A DNA stretch of 64,000 nt from Crotophaga sulcirostris (lineage: Eukaryota; Chordata; Aves; Cuculiformes; Crotophagidae). Positions 1-12,560 of this stretch are shown in pieces. Numbering within the stretch: position 1 is the stretch's first letter; every line of letters begins with the position of its first letter. The position numbers and the translations under genes were made by a program. The notes under the pieces were generated by a model, which ran no database searches, was not told the origin of the DNA, and worked only from the letters and a program-made list of their open reading frames with translations. The stretch is from contig VYZB01000220.1 in NCBI GenBank assembly GCA_013397455.1, forward strand, positions 1,418,761 through 1,482,760, read 5' to 3'.

Positions 1-2600
1 CCTCATCTTCTTCTGCATTAGGCAGTTGTGTGCAATTATGCTCACTGAGCATGAAGAGTTTTTTACCAGACCAGCAGCACTATTATGGCCATGAGGGTAG
101 ACCAGTGGTGAAAGCTTTTCTACACTGACCTGCCAGAAAAGTCAGATAGGAAAGCAGCAGATGGCAGCTGGACTCCTGCAGAAATCTATGAAGCTGTCAG
201 TAACTCCTCTGCAGAACAGAGCGTACACGTACCTGCTTGAAGAAGCGGGGAACGCTGGTCTTGATCATGACTGACAGAAAAGCGAATCTGTCTCCCCAGT
301 TGCTTCCTGTTTGCCAGGAGTTAATCCAACTGAGACAGCATCAGTATAATTGATGGTATATTACTGAATAAGTCATCCATAAATCTTGTGTACTCAGAAC
401 ACCTGCATCCCTCTTGCTTTTCCTGTCAGCCTCCCTCTCCTTGCTGCTGTGCTTCATATGCCCTCTCATCCTCCAGTCTACATTTAAGTATGCTGAGCGC
501 TTAAAGTCCCAGGGCTGTCGAATGGGGAATAAAGGGAGATGCTGTATGGAGTGTGACAAATTTGTTCGGTGTTTACTCTCTAAAGATTTGGTGCAGGTTC
601 TTTTCTTTCCATCTGAATGTGTCAAGGTCTTAGTTGGGTTAGAAAGTTTTGGAAGAGAATGATAAAAAGTTTCCTCTTCTGACAAGCAGACAACTCCAGG
701 GATGAGAGTGGGAGGAACAGGCCAGACCTCAAATGCTCCCAGAGCTGAACTCTGCTGGTTCTTCAACTGCCTACATAGTCTCTCTATAGCTACCTCTGTA
801 GCCTAGCGGTCCCAATTTGACAATCTACATTTCTTTAGGAGAATTCCTACAGGGCAAATCCTGGTTATCTCCTCTAGGTTGTATTGTCCTCAGGTTTTCT
901 ACAAGGGTCCTTAAACTTTCAGTGCCTTTGTCTTAGCCAAATCCTATTGCTAGCAAGAGATGTAGGAGCATCTTTCTGCTACAGCCTGCTTAGCAAGGAA
1001 GGGACCCATATTTTTCACAGTTTCCAGACTGCTCTAGCAAAGATTTTCATGCTCTCTATTTGCAGGCTTTGAAATTGTAACAGGGTTGGATGTACTGTGC
1101 GGCTTGTCTGATAACGGTTGTTTCAGAGATCACATGCTGGTGGGCAATGAGCAGAGACAGGCTTCCCAAAGCTTTACTGTGCATAATCTGCTATGAAAGA
1201 AGAAAAATAACATCCAGAATGAAACAATGTGGGACATTCCTATTTGAGATACAAGGGGTGATCTTTGTCAAGGCTTAACTTTAACTGAATTTATTTCACA
1301 GGTGCAGTAAAATCCTAGACTTAGGCAGAGACAACTGACACTATGGTTATGTTTAAATGATGGAAAGGAAGTACCACAGTGCCATGAGGAAAAGAAGCTG
1401 AGCTCCCAAATTTGATCTCTATCTCAGTCTCATGCGTAGGTGTTATTAGCTCTCTGTGTGTTGCCTTACTGGGAGGAATCAATAACACTGTAAAACCAGG
1501 ATTTCTAGTGTGTGACTGTGTTACATCTGGCAAGAGATGTAAAATACTGTTCTTCTAGCTTTTAAAACATCCAGGAGAATCTCTCTTAAAGGCCAGTATA
1601 AATGCACTTGTGATGCATGGGTTCTGATTCTGTCCTGTGGAGGATACCAGCTTGCCTGCAGCCTCTCAGCTTTGCTATACACCTCCACTCAGCCAGCGGG
1701 GAAATTGAGGACGAGTGGGCTGAAGCAGCTGGCTAGAGACCACACGAGGCCACGGTATTTGTGATGTTGCAGATATATAAGACCAGGAAGTGAAACTATT
1801 CACTAGTCCTTTTTTTTTGTTTGCTGCTCATTTCCTGGAGAAGGAAACGTGATCTTAGAGGTAAGGAGAGAAATAAAGGAGAGAAAAATCTCTCAGCCTT
1901 CAGGGTTTGCCACTGCACTGTTTCTATTCCTTGGAAGTCCTCACAAAGGAACCAGCTGTCCAGAGTTGCTTTGGACATGTGTCCAAGGTGATTTGGACTT
2001 AAGAAGGGCAAGTTGTTTCCTGTTCTGAATATAATAGAAGTCAACGCTGCCAAAACCAAATGAGGTGACCACTGTGGCTGCCAACTGTAATTAAGAACAG
2101 AATGCTCTCTGAGTAAAAAGAAAGTGAAATCCCAAGCATTCTAAATTCTCATGTTTTCTGACAAGTTTGTGGAAAGCTGGCTCCTTAATCCTCAAGCTGT
2201 GTTCTGCTTTCATGAACTCCTGCTATGCCTGTGTCACACAAACGTCAGACAGGAACATCAATGAGCAGATTGTGCTGTGCCTATATGCTCTGATGTGCAG
2301 GTGTGCTGCCTCACAGTGCATAAATACACTTTTGGATGGCCCTGAACTGGATCATAGATAACAGGAATTATGAGGCTGTAGGGTCAGTCCATAATGATGC
2401 GTGGTCTGCTTGGCTGATGCTCTGAATGTTGCTACCATCACTAAAAATGACACTAATACATTTTGGGAGAGGATTCTCAGCACTGAGAGCCTCAAATAGT
2501 AAAACTCAGTGCAAGTCTATGCCCAGTGCAATGATCTGTCCTGGGAATGTTACTGAGGGAGAAAATGGCTTGCTTCATACTGACATTTGTGTTTTGGAGG
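1..2600. other. Unique non-coding sequence, no gene seen
   Basis: No open frame here has a recognisable domain, and none shows a convincing start, splice and stop architecture. The frames present are under about 145 codons and overlap one another on both strands, as chance frames do. A weak MIR-like echo lies near 1690-1760 (see rejected items). A short T-run sits at about 1808-1818. The rest looks like ordinary CpG-poor vertebrate intergenic or intronic DNA. Confidence 0.7.
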
Positions 2601-2610
2601 TAAATTATAG

Positions 2611-2830
2611 AAGCAGTTGGTGGTTAAGGCATTAGTCTGCAGCTTGCAAGTTCATGTTAAATTCTTTGCTCAGTAACTAGTCTTGTGCCTGATAGTGGAT
2701 GAGATGCTTTCCTTTCCTGGTGTCAGTTCCTCATCTGTAAAACAGGCATAATCATTCTCATCTTGCCAGAGCGTTATGACAGATCTGCTAAGACTCCGAG
2801 CTACAGAGATACTGTTGCGATGAAAGATTC
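2611..2830 (+). repeat. MIR-like (CORE-SINE family) SINE remnant
   Basis: The left part (about 2611-2665) reads like a decayed tRNA-derived SINE head: GCAGTTGGTGGTTAAG resembles an A box, and AGTTCATGTTAAATTC resembles a worn B box. The right part carries the MIR-type line TCAGTTCCTCATCTGTAAAA followed by CAGGCATAATCATTCTC (about 2722-2760). It ends in a GAGATACTGTTGCGATGAA-like tail (about 2806-2824), similar to amniote MIR tails. Order and orientation fit a + strand copy. Divergence is high, as expected of an amniote-wide ancient SINE. The boundaries are approximate and the family name is from memory of the consensus. Confidence 0.6.
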
Positions 2831-3023
2831 GTCAGTAATGAAGATGGAAGTTTAGATGTTTTCTAGGTGATCTCCCCAGGCCTGGTTCTGGAGAAGGGCT
2901 TGCTGACACAAGGCTGAATCAGGACTTCCTTTCATTTGTTCTCCTCTTGTCTACAGGGGAATTTTACCTCCTTCTGTTCTGGTCTTAATCACTGGAAACT
3001 CTGCAGTGCATGATAAGACTGTG

Positions 3024-3056
3024 AAGCAAAAAAGATTAAAAAGCAAAAAGATTAAA
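3024..3056. repeat. Two-copy tandem duplication, 17 bp unit
   Basis: Two adjacent copies of AAGCAAAAA(A)GATTAAA are visible, differing by one A in the run. This is most simply replication slippage. No functional reading is suggested. Confidence 0.85.
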
Positions 3057-4256
3057 ATCTAAAGGGCTCATCCACTGTGAGCTCAAAGAATCTGCTCAAA
3101 CTGAAGCCTCTTGGAGAAGCTGCACATACCTCTGTGTTAGTGCTGTAAAGGAGAAGGTCTCTGTTATTAAGGCTAAGCAGCTGTGTTCCTTAGCTTGGAC
3201 AGCACTTAGGCATCACTTTCTTCAGACCATAGCCTGGAGGGGACCTTGAAGGTACGGCATGGAGAGCTGGAAACTTAAACTGGAAAATCTGAGTCCTGAG
3301 TAACAGAGTGTATTTGATGGGGTTAACATTATTTTCTTTCCTGGGGAAACCATGGCAAGAGTTTCTCTGATTTGTTCTTTGGTTTCTTTTGAAAATACCT
3401 TGGACGTTGTGGACTGATCACAAGCACTTCTGGCTGCATGCAGGCAGCTAATCCTTCTTACGCTGGCTCACCTGTGGGAGGTGAGGAGTACTTAGACCAA
3501 GTACTACATCTTAGCTCTGAGAGTCTGCGGAAGAGGGGAACCTGTGGTCTGCCAAGGATGGACTTTGTGGCTTTTCCACAGACATTCAGAGATTTCCCTG
3601 AAATTAAGGGTATTAATTGCTTAGGAATTGAGAATGAGTGGTGGCGGGGAAAGGAGGGTGTGGAAAAAGGTCTGAGAAGAGAACCATCTCTTGAGGAAGA
3701 GTCAACAAAATAAAAACCTCAGCAGTCTTTGCTGCACAAGGCTTATACTTGAATGGGTCCTCAAAGGCATTTGAAGACATTTATTTGGCAGAGCTAAATG
3801 TTGGCAGCGTACCAGTATGAACTTTGTGGTGATAATAGTCCTGAATTTACTTTCAGGAAAAGCTACCTTTGCTTAATTCTTTAAGAGATGAGGCACTTGT
3901 AGAGAGTCATTATCTGCTTTCAGAGGTTCATCTCATTGAACTCCACTCCTGTCTTAACAACGGATTAATGTGTTGTCTGCCTGGCTTCTAAGTTATGGTG
4001 GGAGAGTGGAAAATGATGGATTTGACGGAGTAGCAGAACTTGATGTTCATCTTAGGGAAGCAGATATTAAAATACTTCAACAGAAAGGAATCTCTGTATG
4101 CTTTAAAAGCCTGAAATGGCTGAGGGGCTGCTGAAATGTAACAATAGGAATAAGGAGCAGGTTTATTAGCAATATCCCAGCAACTCAATGTAGCTGGATA
4201 ACTCATAAATCTTTCATAAATTTTACAAAAATGAAGGATGCAACCCTATACACTGT

Positions 4257-4285
4257 AGATAGGTATATATAGAGATATAGATATG
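4257..4285. repeat. AT-rich simple sequence (degenerate TA/GATA)
   Basis: A short alternating run of TATATA and GATATA units (AGGTATATATAGAGATATAG and onwards), imperfect and under 30 bp. Confidence 0.7.
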
Positions 4286-6671
4286 TTTCTTTTGCCTGAG
4301 AATGTCTTGGTAAAATATTATCTTTTGAGATTAAGGCACTGCCTGGGTTGGGTTCATGTTATTTTTCTGCAGTCTTAGAATCTATTGAACACTTTGTCTC
4401 AGAGTACTGTGATCTCTCTCAACAGAGGGAATGGAGAGAGAGAATATTTTAAATATTAAACAACAGATTTGACTGTGAAATTGTTACTCCAAAGCAAGAA
4501 TGGAATAAAGCAGGTAAAAGAGATTGCATTCCAATTTATTGTGGAACCTTTGCCATTTCAGCTTGCAGTAAATAATCTGATTTGTGCTCCTTGTTCCCTG
4601 ATAGCCCAATAAAATGTCTCTAGGAAACCAAATTTGCCAGTCTTCCCAAAGAGGGAGAGACCTAGGAAGAACAACTAGAGGATGTGTAATGTGCATTTCT
4701 CTTTGTATCTGCATTCTTGTATTACAGTTGTTGTTGTAAAGGGGTTCGAGGCAGATCTTGCTGAAGTCTTTGCTCAGAACTGAGTCCTACCGATGGATTG
4801 GGACGTGGCCAACAACCTTAGACAGCCACAGTGTGCCCAGGAATGCCTGAGACATGGCACAACCTCTTTTATGTTGCATGACCTATACTCTGTGGTGCTA
4901 ACATGGGATTAGACAGTAGATAAAGCCCACTCTCCTCAGAAAATCCACCCAGGAGGTTCAAAATGAGAAGCAACTGAGCGGTACAGGATAACTGAATGTA
5001 AACTTCAGGCCGAGGTTTTAGTGGAGAAAAGCCATCAAGGAAAGGAGGCAATTTGGAGATTTGCAGGCTTACAAGAAAGTTCTGTCTTATTCCAAGTAGC
5101 TATATTTCATCCCCTGCTGGGAATCTAATCCTCCTTGATCTTCAGAGCTTTGCCTGTGATTCTGAAAGTGTGTCAGCCTCAATGCCAGCTCGTTAAGTAG
5201 TGTGTGGGGCAAGAGGTCAAAAATCAGAATGAAATATGATATGGCACGAAATGCTTTCTGAGCAGGCAAAAAGAGAGAAATATGCTAGGGACTTTCTTGG
5301 CCTTGTGTCCAGAGATGCTGTGCCTGGAATTGGAAAGACCTGAGGATTCATATAAAGGATGCTCCTTCCCTTCCCTAGCATTCATACTATATTTGTGTCG
5401 GTTCCCTCCATAAATAGTACCTCAAGGCTCATCTGTCTTCACTGTCTGTAAAGTACAGTGATGTTTAGTGTTTGATGTGGGTATTTGAAAGCCCAGGTAG
5501 TGAGATCTGATGCCATTTCTTTTGTAGGCAACCTTTTCCTCTCTACTTGGATCCTCAGGTTCTCCAGTTGCTCTACAGAGGGCTATGAGCAGGTTCCACT
5601 GTGAGAGCTCTGGAGGCTAAGAAGGCACTTAGCATCCTCACCGTGAAACTTTTTTTGGCATATCTATTTAGAAGAATGAAGATACATTGCAAAAGGCTTG
5701 ATAGGATCTCACGGTAAGAGAACTCACAGCTGAAGAGACTTGTCTTTGAGTGAGACAACTGTGTCTTTCTCTGCTTCTGTGTAGGCATGCAGATGCTGCA
5801 TTGACCCTGCGGGGAAGTGGGATGGCACCCACAACAGTTTGAGAGCTTCCACCACATCCTGGTCTCACTGGAACTGTCCTCTCACCCGTTTTGCTGTGCT
5901 TTGCACATCAGTGTTACGTGCAGTTATGAAGACAGTCAGATATACAGGGGAAAAAATGCTTTATTCTTCTCTGACATCTTTTTATTGGCCTCTGTTGTTC
6001 AATTTTAATAAGTGCTGATGGAAAGCCTTGTGCTGTCAGCATAGGAAGCCCATGCCTCATACCAGCTTAGATGTTGATACACTGTAATTACTGGTGCCTT
6101 CAGAGGACTTCCAACAGGCAGAGAGGCTTTTCATCCCAGTGCTGTTCAATCCCTGATCTCTTGTGTCCAGCACAAAACACCTTGCGTGCAGTGTCAAGAT
6201 TGGCTGAAGATAAGGGTTCAGGTACATCACTAGGTGGAGCTCACAACATAAGAAATACTTGACTAGGAAGAGCCAAGTGCTGTGTTATTGACTAAGCTGG
6301 CTATTTTAGAAGAAACTGATGTGGGAGGGGTGGCAAATAATATGTGGGGGAAAGACGTAATGTGAAGAGAACACAGCAGAGCATGTGTTAAAGGACGGGG
6401 GATACTAGAGAATGGGGGATCAGGTAGCATGAAGCTGAGAGCTATTGCTTTGGGGTGAAGATCTGAGCTGCAGTTCAGTGAGACACATTGTTGAGGATCT
6501 GCTGGATCCCATATTTGTGAATAATTTGGGCCCCTGTCCTAAGAGCGTGTTGTGGAATTATGACTGGTAAGGGCAGTTAATACAGGACGATGGCATCTTA
6601 CCAAGCACAGATATATGTGAACACATTGTCTCTATTGGCACATGTACATCACAGAATAAAAGGCCACAAAG

Positions 6672-6691
6672 GCATCTGTTTGCATCTGTTT
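6672..6691. repeat. Two-copy tandem repeat, 10 bp unit
   Basis: GCATCTGTTT occurs twice head to tail with no mismatch, followed by GTTTCAG. Slippage is the simplest cause. Confidence 0.85.
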
Positions 6692-9120
6692 GTTTCAGCC
6701 TTTCCGCCACCCAAGGCAAGTTGTCTCACTGACCTTACTAGGAGGAACAAACTTTATGAGCGAGGTGTCCAAACTGATTCATTTGTGTTCACTTCCTATA
6801 AGATTCTTATGATCCAACTATACTAGGCAGGAGGGATGATTTTGAATTCCATTTCTGTCAGCATCAACATCAGAATCAATCAAGGAACTCATCATTTGTC
6901 AAGTCTTGGAGCAAAATTAATTCCAGATGACAACTGTAACTAAGCAACCCAGCCCGACTACTGAGTGGTATAGAAAATGAAATTAGTGAAACATTTTGGA
7001 AACTGATTTCAAGTAACACATCTGTTAGGTAAAACAAAGCTCCCTCTCTCCAGAGACATTTTGCGGCATTTTGCAAAAGAACAAGAAAAACTTGTTGATA
7101 AAGTTATTTGGTGTGATTTACCTGGGGAGTGAGCTCTTTGGGGCAGAGGTCACGAAGGGTCTTTGTTCTGTGGTTATATTGCATCTCGCACATGGGTTGC
7201 CCTCTGCCACTTGTGGCCACTGCTTATAATGAAATTCAAACGAAGAAAAATGGACTATGACCAGATTAAGGTACTTCATAAATAGGTTATAAAGGCTCAA
7301 CCCTTGTCTAGTGTCTGAGTGTTGCATGTTATGGGTTGGTATAAGGCACTTGCATCATGATAAATGTTTATCAAAATCATCCAGTCTTTTATTAATCAAT
7401 AGATCTTTCATGTTCAGTAACCACATTATTAATGCAGTTCCAATATACATGGTGATGAAATGTTGATGAGAACAATACCAGAGCAATTGTGCCAAAGCTC
7501 AGCATTCTAGTGGACTCTGCATGCAGCCCAGCCTATCCCTGGGGACACATGACTGGAGTTGTCTTCGTGCTTCAATGACATTGACTTTTCCAGGTATAAG
7601 TCAAGAGGGAAACCTCATGGGCCAAAATAATTTCTGCCATGCTTGAACTGGCTCAAGCAGAATCATGCTAAGGATGAATTTGTTCTCTTCTGCTATCTCT
7701 CAGCATCCCTGGGGCTTTAAAGCCAGCATAAGAGAGACGGTATCTCTTGCTGCCCTCATATCTCTTTGAAGTTGGGGTCCTTCTCAAGCCTTGGGCATTA
7801 GCATACTCCTCCGCAGCCAGCCAGAGACAGCAGCAGCATGTAGTGGCTGTAGTATCATTCTCTAGTTTCTTAATAGCACAGTATAATGACTAGCTCTGTT
7901 ACCGTATCACTGACACAGAGCATTACTAATTATGATGATTAATGGGTTTACTTTACTTAGAAAGAATAATGTGCAATAATTCCATTGTCAAAGCTGAAAA
8001 TCTGGAGTTCCAGCTTCAGATCCTGTCAGCGCTGTTGTTACAAACCCTTTTGTGTTGGAGAAGAGTCATTGAGAGATGTTATTTCCCACATGTTTTAGAA
8101 TACAAGCTGCCTTGGGAATTTTCCTATCCACTGATAAGCCTGCTTTGCCACCAAAAAGGCTGTTAGAAGAAATGCTGCCTTACATTTTCTCTCCTGTGCT
8201 CAAAATTTTCTTGAATGATGCTTTTATAAACAATAAGAAATATTTATTACCTGTTGTGTGGAGGTAAGGGAGTCTGCTGGATTTGTTTGTAGTTCTAGGT
8301 AAGAGAGAGCTCTTGGTGGTAAAGAATAGGAATGGTATTATTCCATTTGATGCTGCTGGCTGAAAAGACCCCGTGGTGCTGTGCTTTCCAGCTCCCAGGA
8401 TAGCTGGTACTGTCTACTGCAGATCTGGCCATCTGCTAAGTTTGAAGGAGCAGCATTGAAGGGGATTGCTTACATCAGGGTAGTTTCATGCTATTCCTGT
8501 TGATGTGCAGTTTGAAAAAATTATTACAATTTTTGAAAGCCTCCAAAGATGACTGGGGCCCCAGCCGAGCTGGTTCAAAGGTGGTATGGTCCCTGCACAC
8601 CCCGTGTCTCTCCAGGACAGCCTGGCTGCTTTTCCAGTTTCTTCCCACTACCCAGGTTTGTCTGGCTGTGACTTCCTTGCACCAGACAGTTAAGTTTCTT
8701 AGATCAGCAAGATCACTGTAAGCAAGGCAGAAGAGGTCAGATACAATGCAGCATTGTCTGTGATTCAGGAATCTTTATGGCTTTAATTGTTGATTTAATT
8801 ATCTCTTCCTGTGAGCAAGAAACATTCCCCAGAGGCAAAATAATTAAAAATTCCACATTTCCTCTCCCAGCTGTCATTCTGAGATCTAGCAACTCTGTGC
8901 TCACAGCAGCTATGAATAAACTGTGCTTAAGTCCTAGTGACTGTTAGAATTCTTGTGAATCGCCCAATTGAGACAGCTTTAATCTGGATATCTCTGCCTC
9001 TTCCCAGGACTTGGCCGGTACCACACTTCGTTGCGAACTATGCTCACTTTGGAACTTTGCATAAGGGTCTGTGTCTGCCAAAGAAATACCTCACATGCCC
9101 ATATCACTGTCTGTTAAGCC

Positions 9121-9141
9121 TTAATGCTGCAGAAGCATTAA
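9121..9141. promoter_or_regulatory. Perfect 8-bp inverted repeat with TTAAT cores
   Basis: TTAATGCT (9121-9128) and AGCATTAA (9134-9141) are perfect reverse complements separated by GCAGA. The arms contain TAAT/ATTA homeodomain-type cores, and TAAATTAATT follows directly. The symmetry is read from the sequence. A role as a paired homeodomain site is inference, and one 8-bp dyad per several kilobases is not rare by chance. Confidence 0.3.
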
Positions 9142-9154
9142 TAAATTAATTGTT

Positions 9155-9245
9155 CTGTGATTGAGGGGAAACTGAGGCAGGGAAAGGTCACCCAAAGCCT
9201 CCCAACTGATTATCGACAGCCAGGAACAGCAGGATGTGGTTATGC
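9155..9245 (-). repeat. Possible MIR-like fragment, reverse orientation
   Basis: GGGGAAACTGAGGCAGGG followed by AAAGGTCACCC resembles the reverse complement of the MIR line that normally reads CTCAGTTTCC. The match fades after about 60 bp, and no head region is visible. It could be an MIR relic or chance. Confidence 0.35.
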
Positions 9246-11539
9246 CCCCTTAGCCATTGAATGCTGCTTTCTAACTTAAATCTTGTCTAATCTGTGCTGT
9301 ACATGCCATAGATGTTCGACCTTTCTTCCAAAATCTCCTCATAAGTTGCTGGCTGGAGCATTTGTCCTTTAATATTAATGCACATGAAGGTCACAGTTGC
9401 TTGCTGATGATCCTTGATAAGAAGATGATATCTTTCAGGTACACTAGAGGAAGGAAATTCGAGTGATTTACAGTATTCCACAAGTTGTTGTCAGAAATCT
9501 CTGATTTTTTCAGCCCAACTGTTTTTTGCCGTTTTTAGATAAATTCTCTGAGGTGTTGATATAGAACAAAAACACAGTGCAGAGGGGCCCTAATTGCATT
9601 TGAGATCTTTAAGAATGCTCTAATATCTAAGGGGATATTTTGTGGCAGAGAAGAGGATGTTGTTGAACTGTATGTGATTCCTTAATGGCTCAGCTCTTAT
9701 TCAAGTATCCGTTAAATTTGTCTCCCCTCAAATGAAGCAGAATCTTCACTATCCATTCCCTCTTGCTCCAATGAAACAGTTAATAGATAATGTTCTTGTT
9801 TGTAGTCCTGTCAGGAGTGTTTTAATTACCTGTATGGTTTTATTACAAAATGCCAATGTTTGCTCTGTTAGGCTATTGGCATCTTTGCAGGAAGTGAACA
9901 AACCTACTGGCATCCATCAAGTTGAGTAATTACAGAGAGTTTGTTTACTTTTTTCAGTTTCCCTGATCAATACTGGCACAAGCTCTGCAGCCTGGGCTCT
10001 GAGCCTGGCTGCTCATGCAGCCAGTGCTTATCCTGCTGCCTTAGCAGTCAGCTATTTGGGAGATGATGAGGGCTCAATGGTCCTGAAACAATGGGAAGGG
10101 GACAGACAAATGCTGTAGTATCATCCCCAAGAGCACTGGCACAGACTATGTCCAGAATGTGCCCTGATCTCTTCCTATAGTATTTTACAGCTGGTGAAAT
10201 CTAGACTTCTGTACCATAGGTGTTTTTACAGAGAGCTGGGAAGCGCCTTTGACTGGTTGTGTTCAGGCAGGCTGGGGATCTGGAGCCTTGTGGGTTAAAC
10301 ATCTGTTCCATGCACATCTGCTGTTGTAGGAGACTGGGTCCACTGGCCCAACTCCTGCCTTTCAGGCCTATGTTTAGAAGAGGCAGCTAAAAAATGAGAG
10401 CTCAAGTGTGTTTCCCATCATATCCTCACCCTTATGTGCTCAGTTATACTTCTCCAAGTAAGGTGTGAAATGCTGCCTAGCAGAGGGAATCATTTTGCAC
10501 TGTAGCTAGCAATAAGATAAGGTACAAGGTGGGAACAGCCTAACCCGAAGCACGGATAGGATGTCACTCTGTCTTTCAGGCACTGGAGTGTATTGTTGGG
10601 GAATTGTGTCCTTCAGCTATTTTAGCAGTGGAATATTTCAGTGACAGACCAAACACACCCTTAGTAGCAGAAGAACTGGATATTGTCGTTATAGAAGTGC
10701 CATCTCGTGTATAAGCCCTGCTTTTATGGCTTTATATGAATTCTCTGGAATGGGTCACTGCTACCTTGTGGAGACTAGGAAAGGAGAAAACTCCATTCGG
10801 CAGAAGAAGGAAGAAGTTAAGGGACCGCAGGAGGTTCTGACTCCTCTTCTGGTGTGGGCAGAAGGGGAAAGAAAGGACCAGACATTGATCTAAATTGATT
10901 TCCATCCTGAAATGAAACAACTTCTATGGGCAGAGACAGAGCCTCTTTGTCTGTGTTAGAATTTAACTGGCAGGGCTCGGTAATGTGTAAGGATTGTGTG
11001 GCCTGAGCCTACTCAAGTGGAATGTGTTAGGCACTGGAGGGAGAGTGCAATGTTGTCACCATTTCAGCACTGAGATATGTTATTGCCTTGTGCAATGATT
11101 TCCTGAAGAGAGAGGAAGGTGCAGTGAGCTCTGAGAGGAGGTGGGGAGACTGAGCAAGGATGGCAAAGGAGCGTGATAACTCATAGATGGCAGTGCTATA
11201 GCTCTCCTCTCCAAGGCATGATGAATCTGAATGCCCTGATACAGGGACATGTCTGTGGAGATAACTATGAATGGGGCAGGCTTAGGAGAGCAGCGGAGAA
11301 GCCACACATTCCTCCCTCAGTGCCTGTCGCCTTTCCTCTCCACAATGAGAGCCTATGGGAAGTGGAACATGGCCTTCTGTGCTGACACACTGTTGATCTG
11401 AAAACTGCTGTGTCTTGGAAAGTCAGAGCAAAGGTTCCTAATTGAATCCAGCAGGCACAGGAACCTAGCTTAGGGGCTGATTGGTATTCAGCTCTGGTGC
11501 AAAGTGCTTAAGAAAAAACTTATTAATTTCCCCTTCCAC

Positions 11540-11710
11540 AAAGAGCAGGAGTGCGACAGTAATCACAGTATCAAGTCATAATAATAAGAAAAACTCCATT
11601 GAAAATAGCTGTTAAGACTCTGGAGGGTTCAGCAGGGGAAGATTGTATTAAGATAAAGTAGATTATAACACCGGCAGACATTAAAGGTTGTCATTGTATG
11701 GTAAATCACA
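11540..11710. promoter_or_regulatory. AT-rich block, candidate conserved non-coding element
   Basis: The block is AT-rich but not simple-sequence. It contains TCATAATAATAAG, a MEF2-like GAAAATAGCT, TTAAGATAAAG (a GATA core) and TAGATTATAAC. This texture is typical of vertebrate enhancer cores, but composition alone cannot establish one. No repeat family was recognised. Low confidence. Confidence 0.25.
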
Positions 11711-11881
11711 TCAGGAAGTCACAAAAGCTGCTCTTTACACAGTCAGGGATAGAATGCTCTGATATAGCACTTGATTTATTCTCTGCCCCTGTTACTCCAT
11801 CCCTGGCAAACATGTAGGTATAAAGAGGAGAGAAGGAAGGGAGAGACTTGCCAGTTAGACTGGATTGCTGAGTTGTGGTTT

Positions 11882-11910
11882 GGGGGAAGATGGGTGGGAC
11901 TGGGGTGGGG
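11882..11910 (+). other. Canonical G-quadruplex motif (five G-runs)
   Basis: Five runs of G (5, 3, 3, 4 and 4) are separated by loops of 5 (AAGAT), 1 (T), 3 (ACT) and 1 (T) bases. This exceeds the usual rule of four G3+ runs with 1-7 base loops. Short loops and a spare fifth run favour a stable fold with alternative registers. A purine-rich tract at about 11823-11850 lies just upstream. The motif is certain from sequence. Folding in cells is inference. Confidence 0.8.
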
Positions 11911-12419
11911 CCAGGCACATTCATCCCTTCCCCTTCTGCCGGGTGCTGGGGCTCTGTATGCTTACTGCAATGCAGAGGCATGGATTTAAGCTTTCCCCAA
12001 AACCCTTCTCTCCCGTGGAGTAGCAGCAGTGATCTGAGCAGGATACACATGGTTCTAGCACTGTATATGCCACAGGAAGCATCCTGTGCTCCCCTTGATG
12101 ATGGAGACTGCCAGCTGGTCTTTCCCAGTATTCAAGTTGTCTCATTGCCACCACAGAGACAGCAGCCCACTAACAGTCACCAGTCCTCAATATGTGTGTG
12201 TTCACCAAAGGTGACCTGCTCTGTCATCATTTGGGCCATTTAGAAGAGCATGGACATCAAGGTCTTGCTAAACTTGCAGACATGTCTCTTGCACAGATGT
12301 GTTTCTACAACTAAAATGTGGGTTTTCTTCCCTATCTTTGACACCCTGGTCTCTGTAGTTCTCAGTAAGGAGTCAGTATGCTGGTTTCATTAGTGCTTCT
12401 GAGTTTTATGATCCTGAGA

Positions 12420-12560
12420 AGTATAATAGGCTTCTGCTGAAATGAATGCTAGCTTGCGTAGATTAACTTAGTAAGTTGTTTCACCACCTAATATGCACAT
12501 TTAAGAACAATTTTAGAGTGTGAAAACATTTAAAAGCAATGCTAATTTCAAGCGGAATGA
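12420..12560. promoter_or_regulatory. AT-rich block, candidate conserved non-coding element
   Basis: Non-repetitive AT-rich sequence with AATGAATGCTAGC, GATTAACTTAGTAAG, CACCTAATATGCAC and AATGCTAATTTC. It differs from the GC-richer DNA around 11.9-12.2 kb. Only composition and core motifs support it. Confidence 0.22.

Larger units (their letters stand above)
2831..9120. other. Unique non-coding sequence, no gene seen
   Basis: I see no gene and no long repeat. Small structures are a 17-bp tandem duplication at 3024-3056, TA-rich simple sequence at 4257-4285, a purine/pyrimidine inverted repeat around 4413-4441 followed by an AT palindrome, and a 10-bp unit repeated twice at 6672-6691. Frames up to 94 codons near 5573-5868 overlap in several phases and resemble no family I know. 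Confidence 0.65.

Noticed and set aside
1690..1760. GGGGAAATTGAGGACGAGTG followed by CTAGAGACCACACGAGGCCA, reminiscent of a reversed MIR
   Set aside because: Only one short segment matches and the expected flanking blocks are missing. Too weak to call.
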